A DNA stretch of 64,000 nucleotides from Chitinophagaceae bacterium (lineage in GTDB: Bacteria > Bacteroidota > Bacteroidia > Chitinophagales > Chitinophagaceae). Numbering within the stretch: position 1 is the first letter of the stretch; every line of letters starts with the position of its first letter. Made by a program: the position numbers and the translations under genes. Shown here one piece after another: positions 18,391-26,946 of the stretch. The notes under the pieces are model-generated. The model was given only the letters and a program-made list of their open reading frames with translations, had not been told where the DNA came from and ran no database searches. The DNA lies in NCBI GenBank assembly GCA_004173235.1, contig SEAC01000002.1:248001-312000 (forward strand), read 5' to 3'.

Positions 18391-18960
18391 ATGAAAAAGC
18401 TTCTTCTCTTCTCCTGCGGAGCTGCATTGCTCTTTACACTGAACGCCTGTTCCGGCAGCACTTCCGAAGGCCCCGTGGTAGCCAGTGCTTCAGAGTCGAA
18501 CGCGCCAGCGGGCGGACAGTCGGCCGTTCAGGACGACGAGTCGCAAAAAGACGTGGTGAAGGTGGCGGCCTCTTCCAAGGATCACACTACGCTTGTGGCG
18601 GCCGTGAAGGCAGCCGAGTTGGTAGACGTCCTTTCCAATGCCGGACCGTTCACTGTGTTTGCTCCTACCAATGCGGCCTTCGACAAGTTGCCCAAAGGGA
18701 CTGTGGAAGACCTGCTGAAACCGGAAAACAAAGCCAGGCTGCAGGACATTCTTCAGTACCATGTTTATGTAGGCAGTCTGAAGACCGACCTGATGCAGGA
18801 CGGCCAGACGCTTAACCAGGTGAATGGCGGCAACATCACCATCACCAGGAAAGATGGTAAAGTGATCCTCAACAACAGCGCTACCATCGTAGCATCCATA
18901 CCTGCTTCCAACGGCATCATCCACGTCATCGACGGCGTGCTGCTGCCTCCCGCGCCGTAA
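18391..18960 (+). CDS. Fasciclin (FAS1) domain lipoprotein
   Basis: 189 aa. The lipobox LNAC follows a short signal. A low-complexity linker is followed by one FAS1 domain (about residues 60-188) with FTVFAPTNAAFDKLP, LQDILQYHVYVG and NGIIHVIDGVLLPP, the classic family signatures. FAS1 proteins are extracytoplasmic and take part in adhesion or protein contacts. It lies between nosZ and the NosL-fusion gene, in the same direction and with short gaps. Its place in a nos operon is unusual and has no counterpart in the second nos set. Confidence 0.9.
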   Translation: MKKLLLFSCGAALLFTLNACSGSTSEGPVVASASESNAPAGGQSAVQDDESQKDVVKVAASSKDHTTLVAAVKAAELVDVLSNAGPFTVFAPTNAAFDKLPKGTVEDLLKPENKARLQDILQYHVYVGSLKTDLMQDGQTLNQVNGGNITITRKDGKVILNNSATIVASIPASNGIIHVIDGVLLPPAP

Positions 18961-18986
18961 CGATTGCCCTTTCTAAAACAGCTCCC

Positions 18987-20012
18987 ATGAAACCCCGAAT
19001 GCACCCTTTTTCACGTATCCTTGTCGCGCTCGCTGCCGCCTCGATGAGTCTTTGCTTTGTGCTGCCCGCCTGGTTCATTTACCTGCTGGCACCACAGTAT
19101 CCCGAAGGGCTTACGATGTACATCTGGCTCGATCACCTCAGTGGCGACGTAACGATCATCAATGGCCTCAACCACTACATCGGGATGAAGCATATCGATG
19201 CATCTATGTTCCCTGAGTTTACGTACCTGCGCTATATCCTCGGAGGCATCATCCTTCTTGGATTGCTGGTTGCATTTACAGGGCGCAGAAAGCACCTGTT
19301 CTTCTTCGTGCTTTTGCTGGTGGGTTTTGCGGGAGCTGCTCTTTATGATTTTTACAGCTGGGGCTACGACTATGGCCACCATCTCGATCCGAAGGCAGCT
19401 ATACAGGTGCCGGGCTTGTTTTACCAGCCTCCCGTGGTCGGTCACAAAAAGCTGCTCAACTTCGATGCCTACTCGTACCCGGACAGTGGTGGCTGGATCG
19501 TGATCGGAGCCGGTTTACTGTGCATCGCCGTATGGAGTTGGGAGCGTTTCCTCCGCAAGGGCGCACGACCATCGCGCTCCGTGGTGCTCCCGGGTAAGTC
19601 AGCGCTTGCCGCTTCGGTGCTGTTGCTCTTCACGCTTTCCAGCTGCAGCCAGGGCCTTAAGCCTTTCCAGGTGGGCCGCGATGCCTGCGCAGACTGCAGG
19701 ATGACGATCGCTGACGTACACTATGGCGCCGAGCTTATCACCAGCAAGGGGCGCACGTATGTTTTCGACGACCTGCGTTGCCTCGCGCACTTCCGCAAGG
19801 CCAACGTGGCTGCCGCAGCCAATGCACAATTGTACTTCGCCGACTATGAACGTGGCACCTTGGTGCCTGCCGCACAAGCCTGGGTGCTAACCGACACTTC
19901 CTATCAAACTCCGATGAACAGCCATTCCGTTGCTTTTTCGGATCGCGCAGCTGCAGACCGTCAGGCGAAGGGATCACCGCAGCCCGGACTGACAGCATTG
20001 GAAAAATTGTAG
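18987..20012 (+). CDS. Fusion of a multi-span membrane protein with NosL copper chaperone
   Basis: 341 aa. Residues 1-200 hold about four membrane helices and the conserved stretches APQYPEGLTMYIWLDHLSG and VGHKKLLNFDAYSYPDSGG. They match the stand-alone membrane protein at 30104-30697 almost throughout. Residues about 210-341 form a NosL domain starting SSCSQG (former lipobox) with the metal-binding CADCRM motif and FDDLRCLAHF. NosL delivers copper to apo-NosZ in the periplasm. In the second nos set the two parts are separate, overlapping genes, so here they fused by loss of the stop and start. The fusion would tether the chaperone to the membrane by protein helices rather than by lipid. The start is at 18987; the gap to nosD is 3 bp. 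Confidence 0.88.
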   Translation: MKPRMHPFSRILVALAAASMSLCFVLPAWFIYLLAPQYPEGLTMYIWLDHLSGDVTIINGLNHYIGMKHIDASMFPEFTYLRYILGGIILLGLLVAFTGRRKHLFFFVLLLVGFAGAALYDFYSWGYDYGHHLDPKAAIQVPGLFYQPPVVGHKKLLNFDAYSYPDSGGWIVIGAGLLCIAVWSWERFLRKGARPSRSVVLPGKSALAASVLLLFTLSSCSQGLKPFQVGRDACADCRMTIADVHYGAELITSKGRTYVFDDLRCLAHFRKANVAAAANAQLYFADYERGTLVPAAQAWVLTDTSYQTPMNSHSVAFSDRAAADRQAKGSPQPGLTALEKL

Positions 20013-20015
20013 ATC

Positions 20016-21248
20016 ATGCGAACCTTCGTGCTCACCGTATTATTACTGTCTGCTTTTGCATCCGGCGCGCGCACCATCGAGGTGGGCCCGGGCCGCGCGG
20101 TACGCTCACTGCGCGCAGGCGTGGAGCTGGCACAGTTGGGCGACACGGTGCGGCTTCACAGCGGTACGTATCGCGAAGGAGCTATTGTGATACAAAAGGG
20201 GATCACGCTGATCGGCGTTGGCTGGCCACTGCTCGACGGACAGGGCCGCTACCAGCAGCTTACGTTGAGTGGCGCTAACATTCGCGTGCAGGGTCTCCGG
20301 TTTACCGGAACGGGTTATTCGAGCATGAACGACTACGCCGCCATCGGCATCATTGACGCGCAGAACGTGGTGGTTGAAGGCAACGAGATCCGTGCCGCTT
20401 ACTTCGGCATTCATGTGGCAAACACCCGCAACTGCAGCATCCGCAACAACCGCATTATCGGAATTCCAAAAACAGAACAGACTTCCGGCAATGGCATACA
20501 CCTCTGGAAGTGTGCACAGATGCTGGTGGAAGGCAACGACGTGCAAGGCCACCGCGACGGCATCTACTTTGAATTCGTTACCTATTCCGCGATCCGTAAA
20601 AACAATAGTCACAACAACATCCGCTACGGGCTGCATTTCATGTTCTCCAATAACGACAGCTACGCCGACAACGTGTTCTCGCGCAATGGCGCAGGCGTGG
20701 CGGTGATGTATTCGAAGCAGGTGAAAATGCTAAGGAATCATTTCGAGCGCAATTGGGGTCCGAATGCATACGGCTTGCTGCTCAAAGAAATATCCGATGC
20801 AGAGATCACCGGTAACACCTTTGCGTTCAATACATCGGGCATCCTGATGGAAAGCACGAACCGCATCGATGTGGCCCGCAACGTTTTCCGTTCCAACGGT
20901 TGGGGACTACGCATCTCGGCTTCGTGCAACGACAACGTCGTTCACCAGAACAACTTCCAGGGCAACACCTTCGACGTGGCCACCAACGGCGACCTGATGC
21001 TAAACCGCTTCAATGGTAACTATTGGGACAAGTATGATGGGTACGATCTCAACCGCGACGGAAGCGGTGATGTGCCCTACCACCCGGTGAGTCTCTATTC
21101 GATGATCATCGAGCGCAACCCGCAGTCGGTGATCCTGCTCCGGAGCTTCATGGTATCGCTCCTCGACAAAGTAGAAAAGGCGATGCCTTCCATAACGCCC
21201 AGCGCAATGGCCGACGCGGCGCCGCTGATGAAACCGTACCAGAGATGA
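20016..21248 (+). CDS. nosD: NosD, periplasmic copper-site maturation protein (copy 1)
   Basis: 410 aa with a signal peptide (FVLTVLLLSAFASGA). It is a right-handed beta-helix of the carbohydrate-binding/CASH type, with many N-rich turns (NRIIGIPKTEQTSGNGIHLW, SHNNIRYGLHFMFSNN, NDNVVHQNNF). NosD works with NosF and NosY in assembling the CuZ centre of NosZ. It overlaps nosF by 4 bp. A full second copy is at 28439-29665. Confidence 0.95.
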   Translation: MRTFVLTVLLLSAFASGARTIEVGPGRAVRSLRAGVELAQLGDTVRLHSGTYREGAIVIQKGITLIGVGWPLLDGQGRYQQLTLSGANIRVQGLRFTGTGYSSMNDYAAIGIIDAQNVVVEGNEIRAAYFGIHVANTRNCSIRNNRIIGIPKTEQTSGNGIHLWKCAQMLVEGNDVQGHRDGIYFEFVTYSAIRKNNSHNNIRYGLHFMFSNNDSYADNVFSRNGAGVAVMYSKQVKMLRNHFERNWGPNAYGLLLKEISDAEITGNTFAFNTSGILMESTNRIDVARNVFRSNGWGLRISASCNDNVVHQNNFQGNTFDVATNGDLMLNRFNGNYWDKYDGYDLNRDGSGDVPYHPVSLYSMIIERNPQSVILLRSFMVSLLDKVEKAMPSITPSAMADAAPLMKPYQR

Positions 21249-22003
21249 TCGACATTAAACACCTCGGCAAACGCTTTCGCAAGCTCGTTGCCCTCGAAGA
21301 TATCAATGCCACTTTTTCGGCCGGCCAGGTAGTTGCGCTCATCGGGCCCAACGGCTCGGGCAAGACCACGCTCATCAAAAGCATCCTTGGGCTGGTGCGT
21401 CCCGACAAAGGCGCCATTTATTTCCAGGGGGAGGAACTGGGTAGCGATGGAAGCTACCGCGCCCGGATCGGTTATATGCCGCAGATCGGTCGCTATCCTG
21501 ATAATATGACGATCGGGCAGCTGTTACGCATGATCCGCGACCTGCGCGGCTCCGATGTTTCGCTTGATGAGGAGCTGTACTACCAGTTCCACCTCGACCG
21601 GCTTCAGGACAAACCGATGCGTGGCCTGTCGGGCGGCACGCGCCAGAAGGTGAGTGCGGCTCTTGCGTTCCTGTTCAACCCTCCCGTATTAATACTGGAT
21701 GAGCCTACAGCCGGCCTCGACCCGGTGTCGAGCGAAGTGCTGAAGAAAAAAATACTGCGCGAGAAGGCAAAGGGCAAGCTCCTGCTCATCACCTCACACG
21801 TGCTCTCCGACCTCGAAGACGTGACCACCCACGTGCTGTACCTGCAGGACGGCCGCGTGTTCTTCCAGGGAAAGATCTCCGAGCTGCACGAGCAAACCGG
21901 CGAGCAGCGCCTGGGCAAGGCCATCGCGCACCTGATGCAGCACGCCACAGCTCAAGGCGAACTGGAGGAGCACGAATTCATCTACATCAAAATAGCGAAC
22001 TGA
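21245..22003 (+). CDS. nosF: NosF, ABC transporter ATPase (copy 1)
   Basis: 252 aa. Walker A GPNGSGKTT (residues 33-41), signature LSGGTRQK, Walker B PVLILDEPTAGLDP. It powers the NosDFY complex that matures the copper sites of NosZ. It overlaps nosD by 4 bp and ends 2 bp before nosY, so the three are translated together. Confidence 0.95.
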   Translation: MIDIKHLGKRFRKLVALEDINATFSAGQVVALIGPNGSGKTTLIKSILGLVRPDKGAIYFQGEELGSDGSYRARIGYMPQIGRYPDNMTIGQLLRMIRDLRGSDVSLDEELYYQFHLDRLQDKPMRGLSGGTRQKVSAALAFLFNPPVLILDEPTAGLDPVSSEVLKKKILREKAKGKLLLITSHVLSDLEDVTTHVLYLQDGRVFFQGKISELHEQTGEQRLGKAIAHLMQHATAQGELEEHEFIYIKIAN

Positions 22004-22005
22004 TC

Positions 22006-22773
22006 ATGCTGAAAATATCCCGCTACGTTTGGTCCGACATCATCCGCAACAAGGTGGTGATCGCCTACACCCTTTTTCTGCTGGTCGTTTCGCTCAGCCT
22101 CTTCCAGATGGAAGAAGATCCTTCGAAAGCCGTGCTCAGCCTACTCAACATCATCCTGATCGTTGTGCCGCTGGTCAGCATGGTCTTCGCAACGATCCAC
22201 TGGTACAACTCTTACGAGTTCCTCGAGTTGCTGCTAACGCAACCGATCAGCCGCGGAAAAGTATTCCTGGCCGAGTGGGCGGGCATCAGTTCGTCGCTCG
22301 CAGCCGCATTTTTTGTGGGCGTAGGCATACCGGTGCTGATCTACAACGGTAATGCAACCGGAGTGGCGTTACTTCTTGTAGGAATGTTGCTCACGCTGGT
22401 TTTTACGTCGCTGGCGTTTCTCGCATCAGTGCGCAGCCGCGACAAGGCGCGCGGCATCGGCGCTGCATTGATGATCTGGTTCTATTGCACGCTGATCTAC
22501 GACGGCCTTTTGCTCCTCCTGTTGTTCGCCTTTGCCGACTACCCGATGGAGAAGCCGACGCTCGCACTTTCCTGCCTCAACCCGGTAGACCTGGGCCGGA
22601 TCTACATAATGCTGCACCTCGATGTGAGCGCGCTGATGGGATATACCGGCGCGCTATACAAGGACTTCCTCGGCACGGCTGGTGGTACCGTGGTGACGTT
22701 GGGCATCTTGTTGTTGTGGATCCTGCTGCCGCTTTGGATGGCGATGCGCACGTTCAAGAAGAAAGACCTGTAG
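22006..22773 (+). CDS. nosY: NosY, ABC-2 type permease (copy 1)
   Basis: 255 aa, about six membrane helices, ABC-2 permease form. The first residues (MLKISRYVWSDIIRNKVV) and the core (FATIHWYNSYEFLELLLTQP) match the second copy at 26947-27714. It is the membrane partner of NosF and NosD in CuZ assembly. Confidence 0.94.
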   Translation: MLKISRYVWSDIIRNKVVIAYTLFLLVVSLSLFQMEEDPSKAVLSLLNIILIVVPLVSMVFATIHWYNSYEFLELLLTQPISRGKVFLAEWAGISSSLAAAFFVGVGIPVLIYNGNATGVALLLVGMLLTLVFTSLAFLASVRSRDKARGIGAALMIWFYCTLIYDGLLLLLLFAFADYPMEKPTLALSCLNPVDLGRIYIMLHLDVSALMGYTGALYKDFLGTAGGTVVTLGILLLWILLPLWMAMRTFKKKDL

Positions 22774-22804
22774 GATATCATAGTGAAGACAAAAAATTGT
22801 TGAA

Positions 22805-23182
22805 ATGGTCCGGGTGTTGATCGCGATAGGTTTGTTGTTGGCGTTTGCGGGGTACAGTGCGTTGGTGTATACAGCCGGCACGGAAGCGCCTGAGGCGGCC
22901 TCGCAGGCCTGGACCACTGAGGCGGCTGCGGGAAAGCAGCTTTACCAGCAACACAACTGCCAGGCATGCCACCAGTTGTATGGCCTTGGTGGGTACCTCG
23001 GTCCAGACCTTACCACTGCGTGGAGCGATCCGAAGCGTGGTCCTGCTTACCTGCGGGCGCTGCTGCAAAGCGGCGGCAGCCGGATGCCCAACTTTCATTT
23101 CACCCCGAGCGAAGTGCAAAGCCTGCTGGCTTACCTCCGCTCCGTAGATGCCTCCGCCCATGAGTATGCTGCCCATCCCTAA
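22805..23182 (+). CDS. norC: NorC-like membrane-anchored cytochrome c
   Basis: 125 aa. One N-terminal membrane helix (RVLIAIGLLLAFAGYSALVY) is followed by a single c-type heme motif CQACH (about residues 53-57), with LYGLGGYLGPDLT after it as in NorC. A Met near 97 (RMPNFHF) is the likely sixth heme ligand. NorC passes electrons to NorB in nitric oxide reductase. It overlaps the norB-like gene by 35 bp. No norQ or norD assembly genes are in the window. Confidence 0.88.
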   Translation: MVRVLIAIGLLLAFAGYSALVYTAGTEAPEAASQAWTTEAAAGKQLYQQHNCQACHQLYGLGGYLGPDLTTAWSDPKRGPAYLRALLQSGGSRMPNFHFTPSEVQSLLAYLRSVDASAHEYAAHP

Positions 23183-24575
23183 GCTACATAGCAGATCCGA
23201 CCGCATCGCGCTGGCCTTTCTTGGCCTGGGGCTTAGCTATCTCATGCTCGGCGTCGTATTCGGGTTGCTTGGCGGGCTGCAGTATGTGCTACCCGAGTTC
23301 CTGCGCACACAGCTGGCCTTCCAGAAAACAAGACCCCTGCATGTGTACCTCGTTACCTCGTGGATCTTTACTGCCGCCCAGGGCGGACTGTATTTCTACG
23401 TACCGCGCGCAGCGGGCAGGCCGCTCTGTTGGCCGCGCGCTGGTTGGAGCCATTTTGCGCTGCAGCTCGTTACATCAATCGTTATCGTTGGGTGCTTTTT
23501 TGCGGGGAAGTTCGGCGGGCGTGAGTACCTCGAGTTCCCGCCGGCCTTGGGTGGCCTCATAGCATTGTCGTGGATGCCGCTTGCCATAAACTTCTTTGCA
23601 ACGCTGCGCCCGCGCTTTAAGAACGCGCCGGTATACTACTTCAGCTGGACGGCTGGCATAGTGTTTTTCTTCGTTACGCTTTCAGAAAGCTATCTCTGGC
23701 TCATCGATTCATTCTTCGGGAATGCCGTGCGCGACGTGACCGTGCAATGGAAGGCACTTGGCTCGATGGTTGGAAGCTGGAACATGCTGATATACGGCTG
23801 CACCTTGTATGTGATGGGACAGTTGAAAGGCGACGACAAGCTGGCCCGCAACAGCACTTCCTTCTTCTTTTTCTTTCTCGGCTTTACAAACCTGCTGTTC
23901 AACTGGGGACACCATACGTATGTAGTGCCAGCTGCACCGTGGGTGCGTACCGTGTCCTACGTCATCAGCATGACCGAGCTGCTGCTGCTTGCTCAACTGC
24001 TGTATAAGTTTCGTCGAACGATCCGGGAAGCACGCAAGCGCTTTCACCAGGTGACGTATCGACTGCTGGCGCTTGCGGACGGATGGGTGCTGCTCAACCT
24101 CGGCCTCGCGATCGTGCTTTCCGTGCCCGCGATCAACCGCTACACACATGGCACGCATATTACTGTTGCGCACGCCATGGGCGCAACGATCGGCATCAAT
24201 ACCTTGCTGTTGCTCGCATCAGTCACCTACATTCTTTCGCAACTGAAGCCCGTTGCACTGCGCCCCGCGAAGCGGCGTGTGCGCCGTGCAGCGCTGTGGA
24301 CGAATGCTTCATTGCTGCTTTTCTGGTGTTCACTTCTCGGAAGCGGCCTCGTCAAGATCGCCGGACAGCAAGAAGGAAGTTCTTTTGCTACCATCATGCA
24401 ACGATCTGCACCGCTCTTCAAAGCGTTTGCTTTCAGCGGAGTGCTGCTGCTGGTGTCTTTGCTGTTGCTGGTGTTGCCGCTGCTGCGCGTTATCTGCAAG
24501 CGTGAAAAGAGTGTTTTGCCGGAATCTGCACAGCAGATCAAAGGGCAAGTGCCTCGCGAAGCGACAATTGCGTGA
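23148..24575 (+). CDS. Divergent NorB-like heme-copper membrane subunit
   Basis: 475 aa (ATG 23166 is an alternative start), about twelve helices. By comparison with my recollection of Pseudomonas NorB, it keeps the first heme b ligand (RPLH, His 65), the FeB pair GHH (residues 254-256) and the heme b3 ligand in TVAH (His 342). Helix VI, which in NorB holds an FeB His and the catalytic Glu (VVHLWVEG), reads ALGSMVGSWNMLIYG with neither residue. The second heme b His is replaced by Met 344 (AHAMG). It pairs with norC by overlap. It may be a nitric oxide reductase variant with altered chemistry, or a redox subunit with another substrate. Confidence 0.8.
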   Translation: MPPPMSMLPIPKLHSRSDRIALAFLGLGLSYLMLGVVFGLLGGLQYVLPEFLRTQLAFQKTRPLHVYLVTSWIFTAAQGGLYFYVPRAAGRPLCWPRAGWSHFALQLVTSIVIVGCFFAGKFGGREYLEFPPALGGLIALSWMPLAINFFATLRPRFKNAPVYYFSWTAGIVFFFVTLSESYLWLIDSFFGNAVRDVTVQWKALGSMVGSWNMLIYGCTLYVMGQLKGDDKLARNSTSFFFFFLGFTNLLFNWGHHTYVVPAAPWVRTVSYVISMTELLLLAQLLYKFRRTIREARKRFHQVTYRLLALADGWVLLNLGLAIVLSVPAINRYTHGTHITVAHAMGATIGINTLLLLASVTYILSQLKPVALRPAKRRVRRAALWTNASLLLFWCSLLGSGLVKIAGQQEGSSFATIMQRSAPLFKAFAFSGVLLLVSLLLLVLPLLRVICKREKSVLPESAQQIKGQVPREATIA

Positions 24576-24644
24576 GCAAGGTCATAGATTTTGTTGAGCG
24601 CGGTTACGAATTGAATACATCAATGAACGAATTTTGAACGCGAA

Positions 24645-25025
24645 ATGAAAGGGCTGCTGAATGTGCTTTTGTTGATCCTGGTGCTGGTGCAAGCCTTCAG
24701 CAAGTGGATCATCGTGGCCGACTTCGAAGCCAACCGCGAATACATCGCACGCACATTGTGCGAAAACAGGCAGCGCCCGCAGATGAGGTGCGGCGGTAAA
24801 TGCCAGCTCGCCAAGCGCCTGGCCGAGGAAGGAAAGGGCACATCCCAGCGCACCCTCCGCATCAGTTTCGACGAAGTGACCCTCTCCCGCACAACCCCTT
24901 TGGCCCCGCCCGCTCTTATACAAGAAATTTCCGGCAGGCCTGCATCGCGCTTCCTGCTCCAGTTGCCCCGGCCCTTCTTGCCCTCTTTGCGCAAGCCGCC
25001 CTGTGTTGCCACATCCTGTGCATAA
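24645..25025 (+). CDS. Small Cys-containing membrane protein of unknown function
   Basis: 126 aa. One N-terminal helix (LLNVLLLILVLVQAFSKWII) is followed by DFEANREYIARTLCENR and MRCGGKC (cysteines about residues 39, 49 and 53). I recall similar short proteins with this NxxYIAxTLCxN pattern in Bacteroidota, but no function. The Cys motif CGGKC may bind metal or heme. It starts a group of three envelope genes between norB and the cytochrome c gene. The C-terminal 40 residues are Pro-rich and of low complexity. Confidence 0.7.
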   Translation: MKGLLNVLLLILVLVQAFSKWIIVADFEANREYIARTLCENRQRPQMRCGGKCQLAKRLAEEGKGTSQRTLRISFDEVTLSRTTPLAPPALIQEISGRPASRFLLQLPRPFLPSLRKPPCVATSCA

Positions 25026-25052
25026 TCCATTCTGCAACACAAAATCTTTTCC

Positions 25053-25940
25053 ATGAAACGTTTGCTCCTGGCGGCCCTGGTGGCCTGCCTCCTGGCACCG
25101 GCTGCCCGCGCCTGCGATATCTGCGGTTGTGGCGTCAGCTATTATAATCCCTATTTGTTTCCGCACCTCAGTAAAAGCTACGTTGGTTTGAGCTACTTCC
25201 ACCGCGTATACCGCACCGCAGGCCACGATGGCGCCTGGAGCCGTGAGCGCTATAATACCGTACTTCTTACCCTGCAATATTCGGTGGGGAGGAAGCTGCA
25301 ACTGCAGGCGCTTCTTCCCTGGCAGGCGAACAGCCTTCGCAATGATGCGGGAAGCCGCTCGCTTTCGGGCCTCGGCGATGTTTCGCTGATGGCGCAGTAT
25401 CGTTTGTGGGAGCGCAATTCCGACAAGGGGGTGCGGCAATCGGTGCTCCTCGGTGGCGGCGTGAAGCTTGCCTCCGGTCGTTATGTTGCGGCTGCTACCA
25501 GCAAGGCCGAAGACCAGAACTTCCAGCTTGGTACCGGTAGCACCGACTTGCTCTTGAACGGCTCATACCGTATCAGCCTGCGTAGGTGGACGTTCAGCGG
25601 AGTAGGAGCGTATAAATACAATACCGCAAATAAGGATGGCTACCGCTATGGTGATGTGGTCAACGGCGGCGTCCAGGCTGCCTTCCGCCAGGAATGGCGC
25701 AACTGGTCGCTCACGCCCTATGCGCAGTATAACTACGAGTGGCAATTAAATGATGCCGACAATCACGTGCTTCAGTCTGTTTCGGGTGGGGGCGTAAGCT
25801 ATCTGGCCGGCGGCCTCGATTGCAACAACAAGCGCTTCGCTATCGGGGTCAACTACCAGGTGACGCTGGCGCAGGATCTTGCCGGCGGACAAATCCGCGT
25901 AGAGCCGCGTTTGGCCCTGCGCACTTCCATTTCTTTCTAA
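25053..25940 (+). CDS. Outer membrane beta-barrel protein with N-terminal CDICGCG motif
   Basis: 295 aa. The signal peptide ends near ARA; the mature protein begins at once with CDICGCG, a candidate metal-binding site. The rest alternates polar and hydrophobic residues in barrel strands and ends in a terminal Phe (RTSISF), the usual signal for barrel insertion. Related Bacteroidota proteins are annotated as transporters, without a known substrate. It lies 27 bp after the small Cys protein and 19 bp before a His-rich lipoprotein, so the three may act together, perhaps in copper uptake for NosZ (inference). Confidence 0.8.
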   Translation: MKRLLLAALVACLLAPAARACDICGCGVSYYNPYLFPHLSKSYVGLSYFHRVYRTAGHDGAWSRERYNTVLLTLQYSVGRKLQLQALLPWQANSLRNDAGSRSLSGLGDVSLMAQYRLWERNSDKGVRQSVLLGGGVKLASGRYVAAATSKAEDQNFQLGTGSTDLLLNGSYRISLRRWTFSGVGAYKYNTANKDGYRYGDVVNGGVQAAFRQEWRNWSLTPYAQYNYEWQLNDADNHVLQSVSGGGVSYLAGGLDCNNKRFAIGVNYQVTLAQDLAGGQIRVEPRLALRTSISF

Positions 25941-25959
25941 TTTTTTAAACAAACCAATC

Positions 25960-26355
25960 ATGCAACTCATTTTCCGATACAGTTTCCTACTGCTTTCCCT
26001 GGCCGCCTGCACCAAGCACTCCGGCGATGTGGCCGCTCCCGAAAGCCCGGGCGCCACGCTTAACATTGCACAGCCACTTGCCGGCTCTGTTTACCATCCT
26101 GGAGACACGGTGCGTCTCGAAGCCCTTGCCATCGCTCCCGCCAATATCCACGGCTATGAAGTGGAGATCCATCGCGTGAACGATACCACAAAGCTGTTCT
26201 ACGCTCACGTGCACGACCACAACGACACGCTGCAGATCAGCCAGCGCTGGGTCAACGATCGCACGAGCGCCACCGCACTTGAGGCACGCATCACGCTCAC
26301 GCTTGACCACGATGGGCATCAGCTGCAGCGCAGCGTAAGCTTCCAGGCGCAGTAA
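25960..26355 (+). CDS. His-containing lipoprotein with an Ig-like fold
   Basis: 131 aa, signal with lipobox LAAC. One beta-sandwich domain (LNIAQPLAGSVYHPGDTVRL) with a His-rich strand AHVHDHNDTL (about residues 82-91). It resembles small Bacteroidota lipoproteins of the DUF4625 kind, not confirmed. Histidines suggest metal binding. It is the last of three envelope genes placed between norB and the cytochrome c gene. Confidence 0.75.
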   Translation: MQLIFRYSFLLLSLAACTKHSGDVAAPESPGATLNIAQPLAGSVYHPGDTVRLEALAIAPANIHGYEVEIHRVNDTTKLFYAHVHDHNDTLQISQRWVNDRTSATALEARITLTLDHDGHQLQRSVSFQAQ

Positions 26356-26414
26356 CATTCGGAAGGAACGATAACGCCGGCTTGCCGGGTTTTATTCACT
26401 TCAAAATTTCGATT

Positions 26415-26894
26415 ATGAGAAAAATGTTATGGTTCGCTTCACTGAGCGTCTGCTCGGTGCTTGCATTTTCTTGTGGTTCGGGCAGCAGCGGCGACAGTGC
26501 CGGCAGCAGCACAACCACAACAGCAGCAACAGAGGCTCCCGCTGCCGCGAGTACGCCGCAGGGTGTTGGTCCTATCAAAGAGGTCAAGCTCAATAGCCCG
26601 CTCGATCAGAAGCTTGTTGCTTCAGGTAAGAGCGTGTATGAGCTCAAGTGCGCATCCTGCCACAAACTTTCGGGCGAGAAGCTCGTTGGTCCGGGCTGGA
26701 AGGGTGTTACCGATCGTCGTACGCCCGAATGGACAATGAACTTCGTGATGAACACGGAGGAAATGCTCAACATCGACACGGCTGCACAAAAAATGCTCGA
26801 AGAGTGTATGGTTCGCATGCCGAACCAGAACCTCTCCGAACCCGATGCACGCTCGGTGCTGGAGTTCATGCTCAACAACGACGGCAAGAAGTAA
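26415..26894 (+). CDS. Cytochrome c lipoprotein of the nos cluster (copy 1)
   Basis: 159 aa. The ATG at 26415 gives a signal with lipobox LAFSC; an ATG at 26382 adds 11 residues that spoil it. A Ser/Thr/Ala-rich linker precedes a single-heme domain with CASCH (about residues 78-82) and a Met ligand candidate in RMPNQNL. It probably carries electrons to NosZ on the periplasmic side. The near-identical second copy is at 32882-33370, next to the second nosZ. Confidence 0.92.
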   Translation: MRKMLWFASLSVCSVLAFSCGSGSSGDSAGSSTTTTAATEAPAAASTPQGVGPIKEVKLNSPLDQKLVASGKSVYELKCASCHKLSGEKLVGPGWKGVTDRRTPEWTMNFVMNTEEMLNIDTAAQKMLEECMVRMPNQNLSEPDARSVLEFMLNNDGKK

Positions 26895-26914
26895 CGCTTT
26901 GTGTTTGATTTGTT

Positions 26915-26942
26915 GAAGACCGCTGCGCGTGCAGCGGTCTTC
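26915..26942. terminator. Bidirectional terminator between the two nos gene sets
   Basis: GAAGACCGCTGC pairs perfectly over 12 bp with GCAGCGGTCTTC around GCGT. It sits exactly where the plus-strand and minus-strand nos sets meet tail to tail. Confidence 0.9.
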
Positions 26943-26946
26943 TCAT

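Noticed and set aside
24614-24626. A third FNR-like box (TTGAATACATCAA) before the small Cys protein
   Set aside because: The half-sites are 5, not 6, bases apart, which would put them out of phase.
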